5,555 bases of DNA from Collinsella sp. CAG:166. Its GTDB lineage: Bacteria > Actinomycetota > Coriobacteriia > Coriobacteriales > Coriobacteriaceae. Made by a program: the position numbers and the translations under genes. Under the pieces are notes generated by a model. It saw nothing but the letters and a program-made list of their open reading frames with translations. It made no database searches and was not told the origin of the DNA. The stretch spans positions 1-5,555 of the forward strand of contig FR878680.1 in NCBI GenBank assembly GCA_000434535.1. Direction: 5' to 3'. Within the stretch, counting starts at the first letter, position 1, and the number at the start of each line of letters is the position of its first letter. Below are positions 1-5,555 of this stretch, in pieces.

Positions 1-30
1 CACCAGCTCGTGCCCACCTGTCCCAGACAT
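1..30 (-). CDS. possible leftward gene start, runs off the left edge
   Basis: On the minus strand an ATG at 30-28 opens a frame reading MSGTGGHELV up to the window edge, preceded by a purine-rich GGGAGGA. The Shine-Dalgarno core ends only about one base before the ATG, which is closer than normal, so the true start may be further left or this may not be a gene. The operator-like inverted repeat at 54-74 would suit a divergent regulator gene, but ten codons do not allow any product call. The plus-strand frames are also open here, so the end of an upstream plus-strand gene cannot be fully excluded. Confidence 0.2.
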   Translation of the reverse strand, partial: MSGTGGHELV

Positions 31-53
31 TCCTCCCGCTTTTGCGTCACTTT

Positions 54-74
54 ACAGACCGTTCGGTCGTCTGT
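54..74. promoter_or_regulatory. inverted repeat resembling a TetR-family operator
   Basis: ACAGAC (54-59) and GTCTGT (69-74) are perfect inverted arms nine bases apart. A second, nested inverted repeat, GACCG-TT-CGGTC, lies at 57-68 with its centre shifted by about 1.5 bp. Half-sites of the AGACCG/CGGTCT kind are typical of TetR/QacR-type repressor operators, so binding by such a protein is a plausible inference. The repeat lies just upstream of the -10-like box at 88-93. On the minus strand it falls between a weak -35 (CGGACA) and a weak -10 (TAAAGT) 17 bp apart, so it could control a leftward gene, the GH5-like gene, or both. No regulator gene is visible in the window. Confidence 0.35.
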
Positions 75-87
75 CCGCACGCGCGGG

Positions 88-93
88 TATACT
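88..93 (+). promoter_or_regulatory. -10-like box, candidate promoter of the GH5-like gene
   Basis: TATACT matches the sigma-70-type -10 consensus TATAAT at five of six bases and sits in a locally AT-richer patch upstream of the first gene. No good -35 is found 16-18 bp upstream; GGTCGT lies at the 17-bp position. If used, transcription would start near position 100 and leave a leader of about 60 nt containing the hairpin at 123-139. The weak -35 and the inverted repeat just upstream would fit a regulated promoter, but this is inference. Confidence 0.35.
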
Positions 94-122
94 CAAAACG
101 ATACTTTTCCTATGCAATACGA

Positions 123-139
123 TGCAGGCTCGGCCTGCA
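123..139 (+). other. 7-bp hairpin in the leader of the GH5-like gene
   Basis: TGCAGGC (123-129) and GCCTGCA (133-139) pair perfectly around a TCG loop. The stem ends six bases before the Shine-Dalgarno tract GAAGGGGG (146-153). It has no T-run after it, so it is not an intrinsic terminator. It could affect translation initiation or mRNA stability, or be chance in GC-rich DNA. Confidence 0.4.
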
Positions 140-158
140 CGATCCGAAGGGGGCAGTG

Positions 159-1220
159 ATGGAGAGGATACTCGGCGTTAATCTCTCTGGCTGGTTTATT
201 CCCGAGCCTTGGGTGACCCCGTCGCTGTACGCGGCGACCGGTGCATCCAACGCGGCCGAGCTGCAGGAGGCCATGGGCACCGCCGCCTATAACGAGCGCA
301 TGCGCCGTCATTACGAGACGTTTGTGGGCGAGGATGATTTCCGTCGCATGGCGCAGATCGGCCTCAACGCCGTGCGCCTGCCGGTGCCTTGGTATGCCTT
401 TGGCTCACAGGAGTCCGATGCCTCCTACATCTCGGTTGTCGATTACATCGACCGCGCGATTGAGTGGGCTGCCAAGTACAACATTCGCGTGCTGCTTGAC
501 CTGGCGACTGTGCCCGGTGGCCAGGGCGATTCCAACGATTCGCCCGCCACGCCGGAGGCTGTTGCCGAGTGGCATTCGTCCACTAACGGCCGCCATGTCG
601 CACTCGACGTGCTCGAGCGCTTGGCCGAGCGTTACGGCGAGGCCGAGAGCCTGCTGGGCATTGAGCTGCTGGATACGCCGCAGATGAGTGTCCGCAAGAG
701 CCTCTTTACCATGACGGATGGCATTCCGGCCCACTACCTGCGCAACTTCTATCGCGACGCCTACGAGCTCGTCCGTTCGTATATGCCCGAGGATAAGATC
801 GTCGTCTTTTCGTCTTCGGGGCATCCCAGTGAGTGGAAGCATTTTATGCGCGGCGCCAAGTACAAGAACGTCTACATGGACCTTCACCTGTACCATTACC
901 GCGACGAGTATGCGCTCGATATCACGAGCCCCCGCGGGCTGACGACGGCGATTTCGCGTAACAAGCGCGAGCTTAAAGAAGCGATTTCAACTGGGTTCCC
1001 CGTGCTGGTGGGCGAATGGTCGGGCGCGGCGATCTTTGCCAACTCGTCGGTTACGCCCGAGGGCCGCAATGCCTACGAGCGCGTGTTTATCGCCAATCAG
1101 CTGGCTTCGTTTGCGCCGGCTGCCGGTTGGTTCTTCCAAACGTGGAAGACCGAGAAGCGCATTGCGGCATGGGACGCCCGCGCGGCGCTCGGTACGCTCG
1201 AGCGCGGCATGATTGAATAG
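159..1220 (+). CDS. GH5-family / exo-1,3-glucanase-like (BglC-type) protein, acid/base Glu apparently lost
   Basis: The protein has 353 residues, with ATG 159 chosen because GAAGGGGG lies five bases upstream and the fold's first motif begins at once; the frame is open further upstream but that part looks non-coding. It resembles the yeast Exg1-type branch of glycoside hydrolase family 5 along its whole length: GVNLSGWFIPEPWVTPSLY at 6-24, HYETFVGEDDF at 51-61, GLNAVRLPVPWYAF at 68-81, DLHLYHY at 241-247, nucleophile motif VGEWSGA at 284-290 (Glu286), and GWFFQTWKTE at 323-332. Active members hydrolyse beta-glucans or related beta-glycosides. The acid/base motif, normally NEP, here reads DTP (Asp172-Thr173-Pro174). 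The conserved His of the DLHG motif is Ala116. No signal peptide or membrane segment is seen, so it is probably cytoplasmic. The family fold is fairly sure; activity and substrate are uncertain, and it may be a pseudoenzyme. Six bases separate it from rsmI, which suggests co-transcription. Confidence 0.88.
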   Translation: MERILGVNLSGWFIPEPWVTPSLYAATGASNAAELQEAMGTAAYNERMRRHYETFVGEDDFRRMAQIGLNAVRLPVPWYAFGSQESDASYISVVDYIDRAIEWAAKYNIRVLLDLATVPGGQGDSNDSPATPEAVAEWHSSTNGRHVALDVLERLAERYGEAESLLGIELLDTPQMSVRKSLFTMTDGIPAHYLRNFYRDAYELVRSYMPEDKIVVFSSSGHPSEWKHFMRGAKYKNVYMDLHLYHYRDEYALDITSPRGLTTAISRNKRELKEAISTGFPVLVGEWSGAAIFANSSVTPEGRNAYERVFIANQLASFAPAAGWFFQTWKTEKRIAAWDARAALGTLERGMIE

Positions 1221-1226
1221 GTTGAT

Positions 1227-2105
1227 ATGACGCAAAACAGCGCCCATACGGGCAAACTCTATGTGGTCGGCACGCCCATCGGCAACCTGGGCGACCTGTC
1301 CCCGCGCGTTGGCGAGGCCTTTGCCGCTGCCGATGTCATCTGCTGCGAAGACACGCGTGTGACGTCAAAGCTGCTGATGCACCTGGGCATTTCCAAGCCG
1401 CTTGTCCGTTGCGACGAGAATGTGATCGCCAGCCGCGCCGCCGGCCTGGTCGACCGTCTGCTGGCGGGGGAGACCCTCGCCTTTGCCTCGGACGCCGGCA
1501 TGCCGAGCGTGTCCGATCCCGGCCAGGCGCTGGTCGAGGCGGCGCGTGAGGCCGATGTGCCCGTCGAAGTTATTCCCGGGCCCTCTGCTTGCGTCACGGC
1601 GCTCGTTTCGTCCGGCATTCCCTGCGAGCATTTTTTCTTCGAGGGCTTTTTGGGCCGAAAGCACGGCGACCGCGTGCGCCGTTTGCAGCGCCTTGCCGTG
1701 GTGCCCGGCGCGCTCATCTTCTACGAGTCTCCACATCGCATCGTGGCGACACTCGAAGCCGTGGCCGAGGTTTTTCCCCAGCGTGAGGTTGCCGTCTGCC
1801 GCGAGCTCACCAAGTTGCACGAGGAGGTCCTGCGCGGGCCCGCTGCCCAGCTTGCCGAGGAGCTACGTGCCCGCGGCGAGGTGAAAGGCGAGATTGCGCT
1901 GGTCATCGCGCCGCCGAGCGAGGACGAAGAGGCCGGTATCGCGCCGGTTGGCGCCGCGGCAGCGGATCCCGATGAGGCCCTGCGCGCGGATATCCGCGCC
2001 GCGCTCGAGGAGGGGGAGCCCGCCTCTGCGGTGGCCAAGCGCCTGTCTCAGAAGTATTCGCGCCGCAAGCGCGATGTCTATGCCATGGTGCTCGATATGC
2101 AATAG
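1227..2105 (+). CDS. rsmI: 16S rRNA (cytidine1402-2'-O)-methyltransferase RsmI
   Basis: This 292-residue protein uses SAM to methylate the ribose 2'-OH of C1402 in the decoding centre of 16S rRNA, in the cytoplasm. It belongs to the tetrapyrrole-methylase-like (SPOUT-unrelated, class III) fold. Visible family motifs in order are LYVVGTPIGNLGDLSPR at 11-27, CEDTRVTSKLL at 40-50, SDAGMPSVSDPG at 88-99, VIPGPSACVTALVSSGIP at 115-132, FEGFLGRK at 138-145, and IFYESPHRI at 164-172. After an acidic, alanine-rich linker (about 231-250), the C-terminal 40 residues form a basic helical domain (AVAKRLSQKYSRRKRDVY) typical of full-length RsmI. Length is normal for the family. The start at 1227 has only a weak Shine-Dalgarno (AGGT, 1219-1222) that overlaps the stop of the upstream gene, so translation may be coupled to it. 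The function call is firm. Confidence 0.97.
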   Translation: MTQNSAHTGKLYVVGTPIGNLGDLSPRVGEAFAAADVICCEDTRVTSKLLMHLGISKPLVRCDENVIASRAAGLVDRLLAGETLAFASDAGMPSVSDPGQALVEAAREADVPVEVIPGPSACVTALVSSGIPCEHFFFEGFLGRKHGDRVRRLQRLAVVPGALIFYESPHRIVATLEAVAEVFPQREVAVCRELTKLHEEVLRGPAAQLAEELRARGEVKGEIALVIAPPSEDEEAGIAPVGAAAADPDEALRADIRAALEEGEPASAVAKRLSQKYSRRKRDVYAMVLDMQ

Positions 2106-2129
2106 ATGGAGGATATCCAGCCCTTGCGC

Positions 2130-2135
2130 TAGAAT
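2130..2135 (+). promoter_or_regulatory. -10-like box, candidate promoter of metG
   Basis: TAGAAT matches TATAAT at five of six bases and lies in the 69-bp gap between rsmI and metG. The -35 position (around 2107-2112, TGGAGG) is weak. Transcription from it would start near 2142 and give a leader of about 33 nt with GGAGG at 2161-2165, nine bases before the metG ATG. The gap is too short for a T-box or SAM riboswitch, and no terminator hairpin is seen after rsmI, so read-through from upstream is also likely. Confidence 0.4.
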
Positions 2136-2174
2136 CATCCTCTGTATGCAACGTTTTTCTGGAGGACAAACCCC

Positions 2175-3776
2175 ATGGATCAAAGCAAGCCTTCGTTCTT
2201 TATCACGACGCCCATCTACTACGTCAATGCCGATCCGCACCTGGGCACGGCTTATTCCACCATCATCGCCGACGTTCAGGCTCGCTATCGCCGCTCCGCC
2301 GGCTATAACGTCAAGTTCCTGACCGGCATGGACGAGCACGGCGAGAAGGTCGCCGAGGCCGCAGCCAAGCACAACATGACGCCGCAGGAGTGGACCGACA
2401 GCCAGGCCCCGCACTTCAAGGAGCTTTGGAGCAAGCTCGAGATTTCCAATGATGACTTCATCCGCACCACCGAGCCGCGCCAGCACCATGCCGTGCAGTA
2501 CCTGTGGGAGCGCATGAAGGAGTCCGGCTACTTGTATAAGGGCAGCTACGACGGCTGGTATTGCGTGCCTGACGAGACCTACTTTACCGATACGCAGGTC
2601 CAGAAGGGCGACGAGGAGTACGGCAGCGTCGGCCAGCACCTGTGCCCCGACTGCCACCGTCCGCTTGAGCGCGTGCAGGAGGAGTCCTACTTCTTTAAGC
2701 TTTCCGCCTTCCAGGACAAGCTGCTTAAGCTCTATGACGAGCATCCCGACTTTGTCGAGCCTGCGTTCCGCATGAACGAGGTTCGCAGCTTTGTCGAGGG
2801 CGGCCTCAACGACCTTTCCGTGAGCCGTACGAGCTTTGACTGGGGCATTCAGGTCCCGTTTGACGAGGGTCACGTGACCTACGTGTGGTTCGATGCGCTG
2901 CTCAACTATATGACGGCCGTCGGCTACGGTGTCGACACCGACGAGGCGCGTGCCGAGCTGGCCTATCGCTGGCCCGCGCAGTTCCACATCGTGGGTAAGG
3001 ACATCATCCGCTTCCACTGCGTCATTTGGCCCGCCATGCTCATGGCCATCGGCGAGGCCCTGCCCGAGCACGTCTTTGCCCACGGCTTCCTGACCGTGCG
3101 CAATGCCGAGACCGGCAAGGCCGAGAAGATGTCCAAGAGCCGCGGCAACGCCATCGCTCCGCAGGACGTTATCGACATGCTGGGCGTCGAGGGCTATCGC
3201 TACTACTTCATGACCGACGTCGTCCCCGGCACCGACGGTGCCATCAGCTTCGACCGCATGGAGCAGGTCTACAACGCCGACCTGGCCAACAGCTGGGGCA
3301 ACCTCATCTCGCGTTCGCTCAACATGAGCGGCAAGTATTTTGACGGTTGCGCGCCCGCCAAGCCCGCATCGTTCGATGCGTTCGACAACCCGCTGGCAAA
3401 GATCGCCAATGGTCTGGTCGAGCGCTACATGGCCAAGATGGACGTGCTCGATTACGGTGGAGCCAAGGACGAGGTCATGGAGCTCATCCACGCCGCCAAC
3501 CACTACATCGAGGACTCCGAGCCTTGGGCACTTGCCAAGGACGAGGCCAAGGCTGACGAGCTGGCGTTTGTGATCTACAACCTGCTCGAGGCCATCCGCA
3601 TTGCCGCTCACCTGCTGATGCCGCTCATGCCCCAGACTTCTGCCGAGACTCTGCGCCGCCTGTCCTGCGAGGACGAGGCCGCGAGCGACGACCTCAAGGG
3701 CATTTGCGCTTGGGGCCTGCTTGCTGGTGGTCAGCCCGTCGAGAAGGGCGATCCGCTGTTCCCGCGTCTGGCGTAG
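2175..3776 (+). CDS. metG: methionine--tRNA ligase (MetRS)
   Basis: This 533-residue cytoplasmic class I aminoacyl-tRNA synthetase attaches methionine to initiator and elongator tRNA-Met using ATP. It shows the HIGH-type motif PHLGT (21-25, His22) after ITTPIYYVNADP, the GMDEHGEK segment (51-58), the WFDALLNY region (238-245), and the KMSKS loop exactly at 318-322. The anticodon-binding helical domain follows, with NSWGNL at 372-377 and NHYIEDSEPW at 442-451 (Asn442, Trp451 at the positions used to read CAU). The inserted metal-knuckle region has Cys130, Cys157 and Cys160, but Asp133 stands where a fourth Cys is found in many relatives. The protein ends at PLFPRLA and lacks the C-terminal EMAP/Trbp111-like tRNA-binding domain seen in longer MetRS such as the 664-residue B. 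subtilis enzyme, so a monomer is expected. The start is supported by GGAGG at 2161-2165. An intrinsic terminator follows the gene. Confidence 0.98.
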   Translation: MDQSKPSFFITTPIYYVNADPHLGTAYSTIIADVQARYRRSAGYNVKFLTGMDEHGEKVAEAAAKHNMTPQEWTDSQAPHFKELWSKLEISNDDFIRTTEPRQHHAVQYLWERMKESGYLYKGSYDGWYCVPDETYFTDTQVQKGDEEYGSVGQHLCPDCHRPLERVQEESYFFKLSAFQDKLLKLYDEHPDFVEPAFRMNEVRSFVEGGLNDLSVSRTSFDWGIQVPFDEGHVTYVWFDALLNYMTAVGYGVDTDEARAELAYRWPAQFHIVGKDIIRFHCVIWPAMLMAIGEALPEHVFAHGFLTVRNAETGKAEKMSKSRGNAIAPQDVIDMLGVEGYRYYFMTDVVPGTDGAISFDRMEQVYNADLANSWGNLISRSLNMSGKYFDGCAPAKPASFDAFDNPLAKIANGLVERYMAKMDVLDYGGAKDEVMELIHAANHYIEDSEPWALAKDEAKADELAFVIYNLLEAIRIAAHLLMPLMPQTSAETLRRLSCEDEAASDDLKGICAWGLLAGGQPVEKGDPLFPRLA

Positions 3777-3818
3777 AGACCGCGCGAGCGCCATATCGGC
3801 AATTTGCTGTTTAGCTGT

Positions 3819-3854
3819 AAGGGCATGGCCACCACGGTCCATGCCCTTTTGTTT
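3819..3854 (+). terminator. Rho-independent terminator after metG
   Basis: AAGGGCATGG (3819-3828) pairs perfectly with CCATGCCCTT (3839-3848), giving a 10-bp stem with a 10-base loop, followed by the T-rich run TTTTGTTT (3847-3854). It begins 43 bases after the metG stop. The opposite strand has no good T-run after the stem, so it should act mainly on rightward transcription. It separates the upstream genes from rsmA-tatD. Confidence 0.88.
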
Positions 3855-3886
3855 CAAGACGCCGCCATCATGCTAAGGAGGCAACC

Positions 3887-4747
3887 ATGACAACTTCGCC
3901 TTTGGCAAACCCCACGGCCACCAGGGAGCTGCTAGAGGAGTTTGGCCTTGCGACTAAGCATCGCCTGGGCCAGAACTTTCTAATCGACAATCATGTGATC
4001 GAGCGTATCTGCGAGCTTGCCGAGCTTGCAGGTGACGAGCGCGTACTCGAGGTGGGTCCGGGTTGCGGTACGTTGACACTTGCGTTGTTGCAGGAGGCGG
4101 CGTGCGTTACGTCGATCGAGGCCGATCCCGAGCTTGAGCCGGTGCTTGACGCCCACGCCGCCGACTATGCCAACTTCCGCTTTATCATGGGCGATGCGCT
4201 CAAGGTGGGCCCGGAGCAGATTGAGCAGGTTGCGGGCGGTACGCCGACGGTGTTTGTCGCGAATCTGCCCTACAACGTGGCGGCGACGATCATCCTTCAG
4301 TTCTTCCAGACGATGCCCGCGCTTAAGCGCGCTGTCGTCATGGTTCAAAAGGAGGTTGCCGATCGCATTGCCGCAACGCCCGGTAACAAGACCTATGGCG
4401 GCTACACGGCAAAACTCGGCCTGTACGCGCAGGTGACGGGTCGCTTTGAGGTGCCGCCGCGTTGCTTTATGCCGGCGCCGCACGTGGACTCGGCCGTCGT
4501 GCGTATCGACCGTGTTGACGGCGTGGTGCCCGAGGGGCTCGATCGCGAATTTGTGGCCCGCGTGATTGATGCTGCATTTGCTCAGCGTCGCAAGACCATC
4601 CGCAATTCCATGAGCGCCAACGGCTTTGCCAAGGACGTGCTCGATGCTGCCTTTGAGGCTTGCGGTATCGCACCCACCACGCGCGCCGAGACGCTTGATG
4701 TTGCTGACTTTGTCCGTCTGGCCCAGGAGCTAATCCATGATGCCTAA
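3887..4747 (+). CDS. rsmA: 16S rRNA (adenine1518-N6/adenine1519-N6)-dimethyltransferase RsmA (KsgA)
   Basis: This 286-residue SAM-dependent enzyme places four methyl groups on the two adjacent adenines A1518 and A1519 in helix 45 of 16S rRNA, late in 30S assembly; in many bacteria loss of RsmA gives kasugamycin resistance. Family signatures are clear: HRLGQNFLID at 25-34, SAM motif I LEVGPGCGTLT at 54-64, acidic ribose-binding Glu78 in SIEADPELE, GDAL at 102-105, the catalytic NLPYN at 126-130 (N6-adenine NxPY/F type), FMPAPHVDSAV at 194-204, and FAQRRKTIRNSM at 231-242 in the C-terminal rRNA-binding domain. Length is normal. The start is fixed by a perfect AAGGAGG (3875-3881) five bases before the ATG. 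Its last 11 bases overlap the start of the tatD-like gene, so the two are almost certainly one transcript and translationally coupled. No convincing promoter is visible between the metG terminator and this gene. Confidence 0.98.
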   Translation: MTTSPLANPTATRELLEEFGLATKHRLGQNFLIDNHVIERICELAELAGDERVLEVGPGCGTLTLALLQEAACVTSIEADPELEPVLDAHAADYANFRFIMGDALKVGPEQIEQVAGGTPTVFVANLPYNVAATIILQFFQTMPALKRAVVMVQKEVADRIAATPGNKTYGGYTAKLGLYAQVTGRFEVPPRCFMPAPHVDSAVVRIDRVDGVVPEGLDREFVARVIDAAFAQRRKTIRNSMSANGFAKDVLDAAFEACGIAPTTRAETLDVADFVRLAQELIHDA

Positions 4748-5555
4748 TGCCGCACGCGTGACGTTTACCAAGAAAAAGAAGACGGTCGCCTGCCCCGTGC
4801 CCTTGGCCCCACTTGCCGATACGCATGCACATCTGCTTTCGTTTTGGGGCAAAGAAGTGCCCGAGACACTCGTGCGTGCCAAGGCAGCGGGCGTCGACCT
4901 GTTGGTGACGATGTTCGACCCCATCGCTGACAAACGCAGCGTGACGGACTATAGCGACTGGCTGACGCGCGAGATTCTGCCGATGCAGGATATCCCGCAG
5001 ATCAAGTATCTTGCCGGCGTGCATCCGTATGGCGCGCCGGACTATGCCGACGACGTTCACGCACAGGTCGTTGCCGCACTCGATGATCCCTTATGCGCCG
5101 GTATTGGCGAAATCGGCCTGGACTACCACATGGACTATGACGACGATATCGCGCCGGCACCCCATAACGTGCAGATTGACTGCATGGCGCGCCAGCTCGA
5201 GCTTGCCGTGTGCCGTAACGTGCCGGTGGAGCTGCATCTGCGTCACGAGGACACGGACCAGGAGCGTACCTCGCACGTGGACGCCTACAACGTGCTTCGT
5301 GAGGTGGGCGTGCCTCAGGCGGGCTGTGTGTTGCATTGCTTTGGCGAGGACCGCGCCACGATGGTGCGCTTCGTGGATTTGGGCTGCTACATTGCCTATG
5401 GCGGTGCGGCAACCTTTAAGCGCAACGACGACGTACGCGAGGCATTTGCGGCAACCCCGCTCGATCGAATTTTGTTCGAGACGGATTGCCCGTACATGGC
5501 CCCAGAGCCCATTCGCGGTCTCGAGTGCGAGCCCGCGATGATTTCCATTACGGCA
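4737..5555 (+). CDS. tatD: TatD-family metal-dependent hydrolase / DNase, 3' end beyond the window
   Basis: The frame is open from ATG 4737 to the window edge (273 codons, incomplete). TatD proteins are cytoplasmic TIM-barrel metal hydrolases; characterised members act as 3'-5' exonucleases or AP-site nucleases on DNA. The metal ligands are in place: DTHAH at 28-32 (His30, His32), GIGEIGLDY at 122-130 (Glu125), VELHLR at 164-169 (His167), VLHCFG at 198-203 (His200) and FETDCPYMAP at 247-256 (Asp250). GVHP (94-97) and the RQLELA helix (152-157) also fit. The start overlaps the rsmA stop by 11 bases; AGGAG at 4725-4729 lies seven bases upstream of ATG 4737 (a second ATG follows directly at 4740). 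The first 27 residues, with a KKKK run at 12-15, form a basic extension before the barrel, where most relatives start almost at the DTH motif. The family is firm; the natural substrate is not known from sequence. Confidence 0.94.
   Translation, partial: MMPNAARVTFTKKKKTVACPVPLAPLADTHAHLLSFWGKEVPETLVRAKAAGVDLLVTMFDPIADKRSVTDYSDWLTREILPMQDIPQIKYLAGVHPYGAPDYADDVHAQVVAALDDPLCAGIGEIGLDYHMDYDDDIAPAPHNVQIDCMARQLELAVCRNVPVELHLRHEDTDQERTSHVDAYNVLREVGVPQAGCVLHCFGEDRATMVRFVDLGCYIAYGGAATFKRNDDVREAFAATPLDRILFETDCPYMAPEPIRGLECEPAMISITA

Noticed and set aside
42..158. Upstream extension of the GH5-like frame to a TTG at 42
   Set aside because: The extra 39 residues look non-coding, cross the -10-like box and hairpin, and there is a good Shine-Dalgarno and ATG at 159.
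1..159. Plus-strand frame open from the left edge to a TGA at 157-159 that overlaps the GH5-like ATG
   Set aside because: The translation is Ser/Arg/Cys/Thr-rich without recognisable features, and the region contains promoter-like and hairpin elements. The stop/start overlap is probably coincidental, though the left flank would be needed to be sure.
2111..2118. GGATATCC palindrome between rsmI and metG
   Set aside because: Short palindrome with no loop or T-run; not a terminator, and too short to call an operator.
2106..2174. Methionine-responsive T-box or SAM riboswitch upstream of metG
   Set aside because: The gap is only 69 bases, too short for either, and shows none of their conserved elements.
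1863..3857. Long minus-strand open frame of 664 codons across metG
   Set aside because: It lies entirely opposite rsmI/metG, has no recognisable domain or ribosome binding site, and is the usual antisense shadow of a GC-rich gene whose codons avoid antisense stops. MetG has all its family motifs on the plus strand.
4012..4029. Perfect tandem 9-bp repeat CGAGCTTGC inside rsmA
   Set aside because: It encodes part of a helix (CELAELAG) in frame and is only two units; most likely codon coincidence.
4770..4782. A-rich stretch near the tatD start considered as a slippery frameshift site
   Set aside because: It has only five consecutive A residues in the pattern AAG AAA AAG AAG, does not form the canonical X XXY YYZ heptamer, and the zero frame continues correctly into the TatD domain.

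Overview
The window looks like ordinary chromosome from a GC-rich actinobacterium. The strong G/C preference at third codon positions, clear Shine-Dalgarno sites (AAGGAGG, GGAGG, AGGAG) and the general look of the proteins suggest the Coriobacteriia, for example a gut Collinsella-like species. The taxon is an inference from the style of the proteins; no search was run.

Layout, all genes on the + strand. Positions 1-158 are an upstream control region. It holds an inverted repeat resembling a TetR-family operator, a -10-like TATACT box and a 7-bp hairpin just before the first gene. A leftward gene may also start at the extreme left edge, but the support is weak. At 159-1220 lies a cytoplasmic protein with the GH5 / exo-1,3-glucanase fold in which the usual acid/base Glu appears to be replaced by Thr. 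Only 6 nt later comes rsmI (1227-2105, 16S rRNA C1402 ribose 2'-O-methyltransferase). A short gap with a probable promoter leads to metG (2175-3776, methionyl-tRNA synthetase), which is closed by a strong intrinsic terminator (3819-3854). Then rsmA/ksgA (3887-4747, 16S rRNA A1518/A1519 dimethyltransferase) overlaps by 11 nt a TatD-family metal-dependent hydrolase/DNase (4737 to the right edge, incomplete). There is no gene-free stretch over 300 bases.

Functionally, rsmI, metG and rsmA form a translation housekeeping cluster: two enzymes modify 16S rRNA and one charges initiator and elongator Met-tRNA. tatD is a frequent neighbour of these genes in Gram-positive bacteria. The GH5-like gene is the outlier. 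It is packed against rsmI as if co-transcribed, yet it resembles carbohydrate enzymes and seems to lack part of the catalytic apparatus. It is the item most worth following up. I see no mobile element, CRISPR array, RNA gene or clearly new multi-gene system here.
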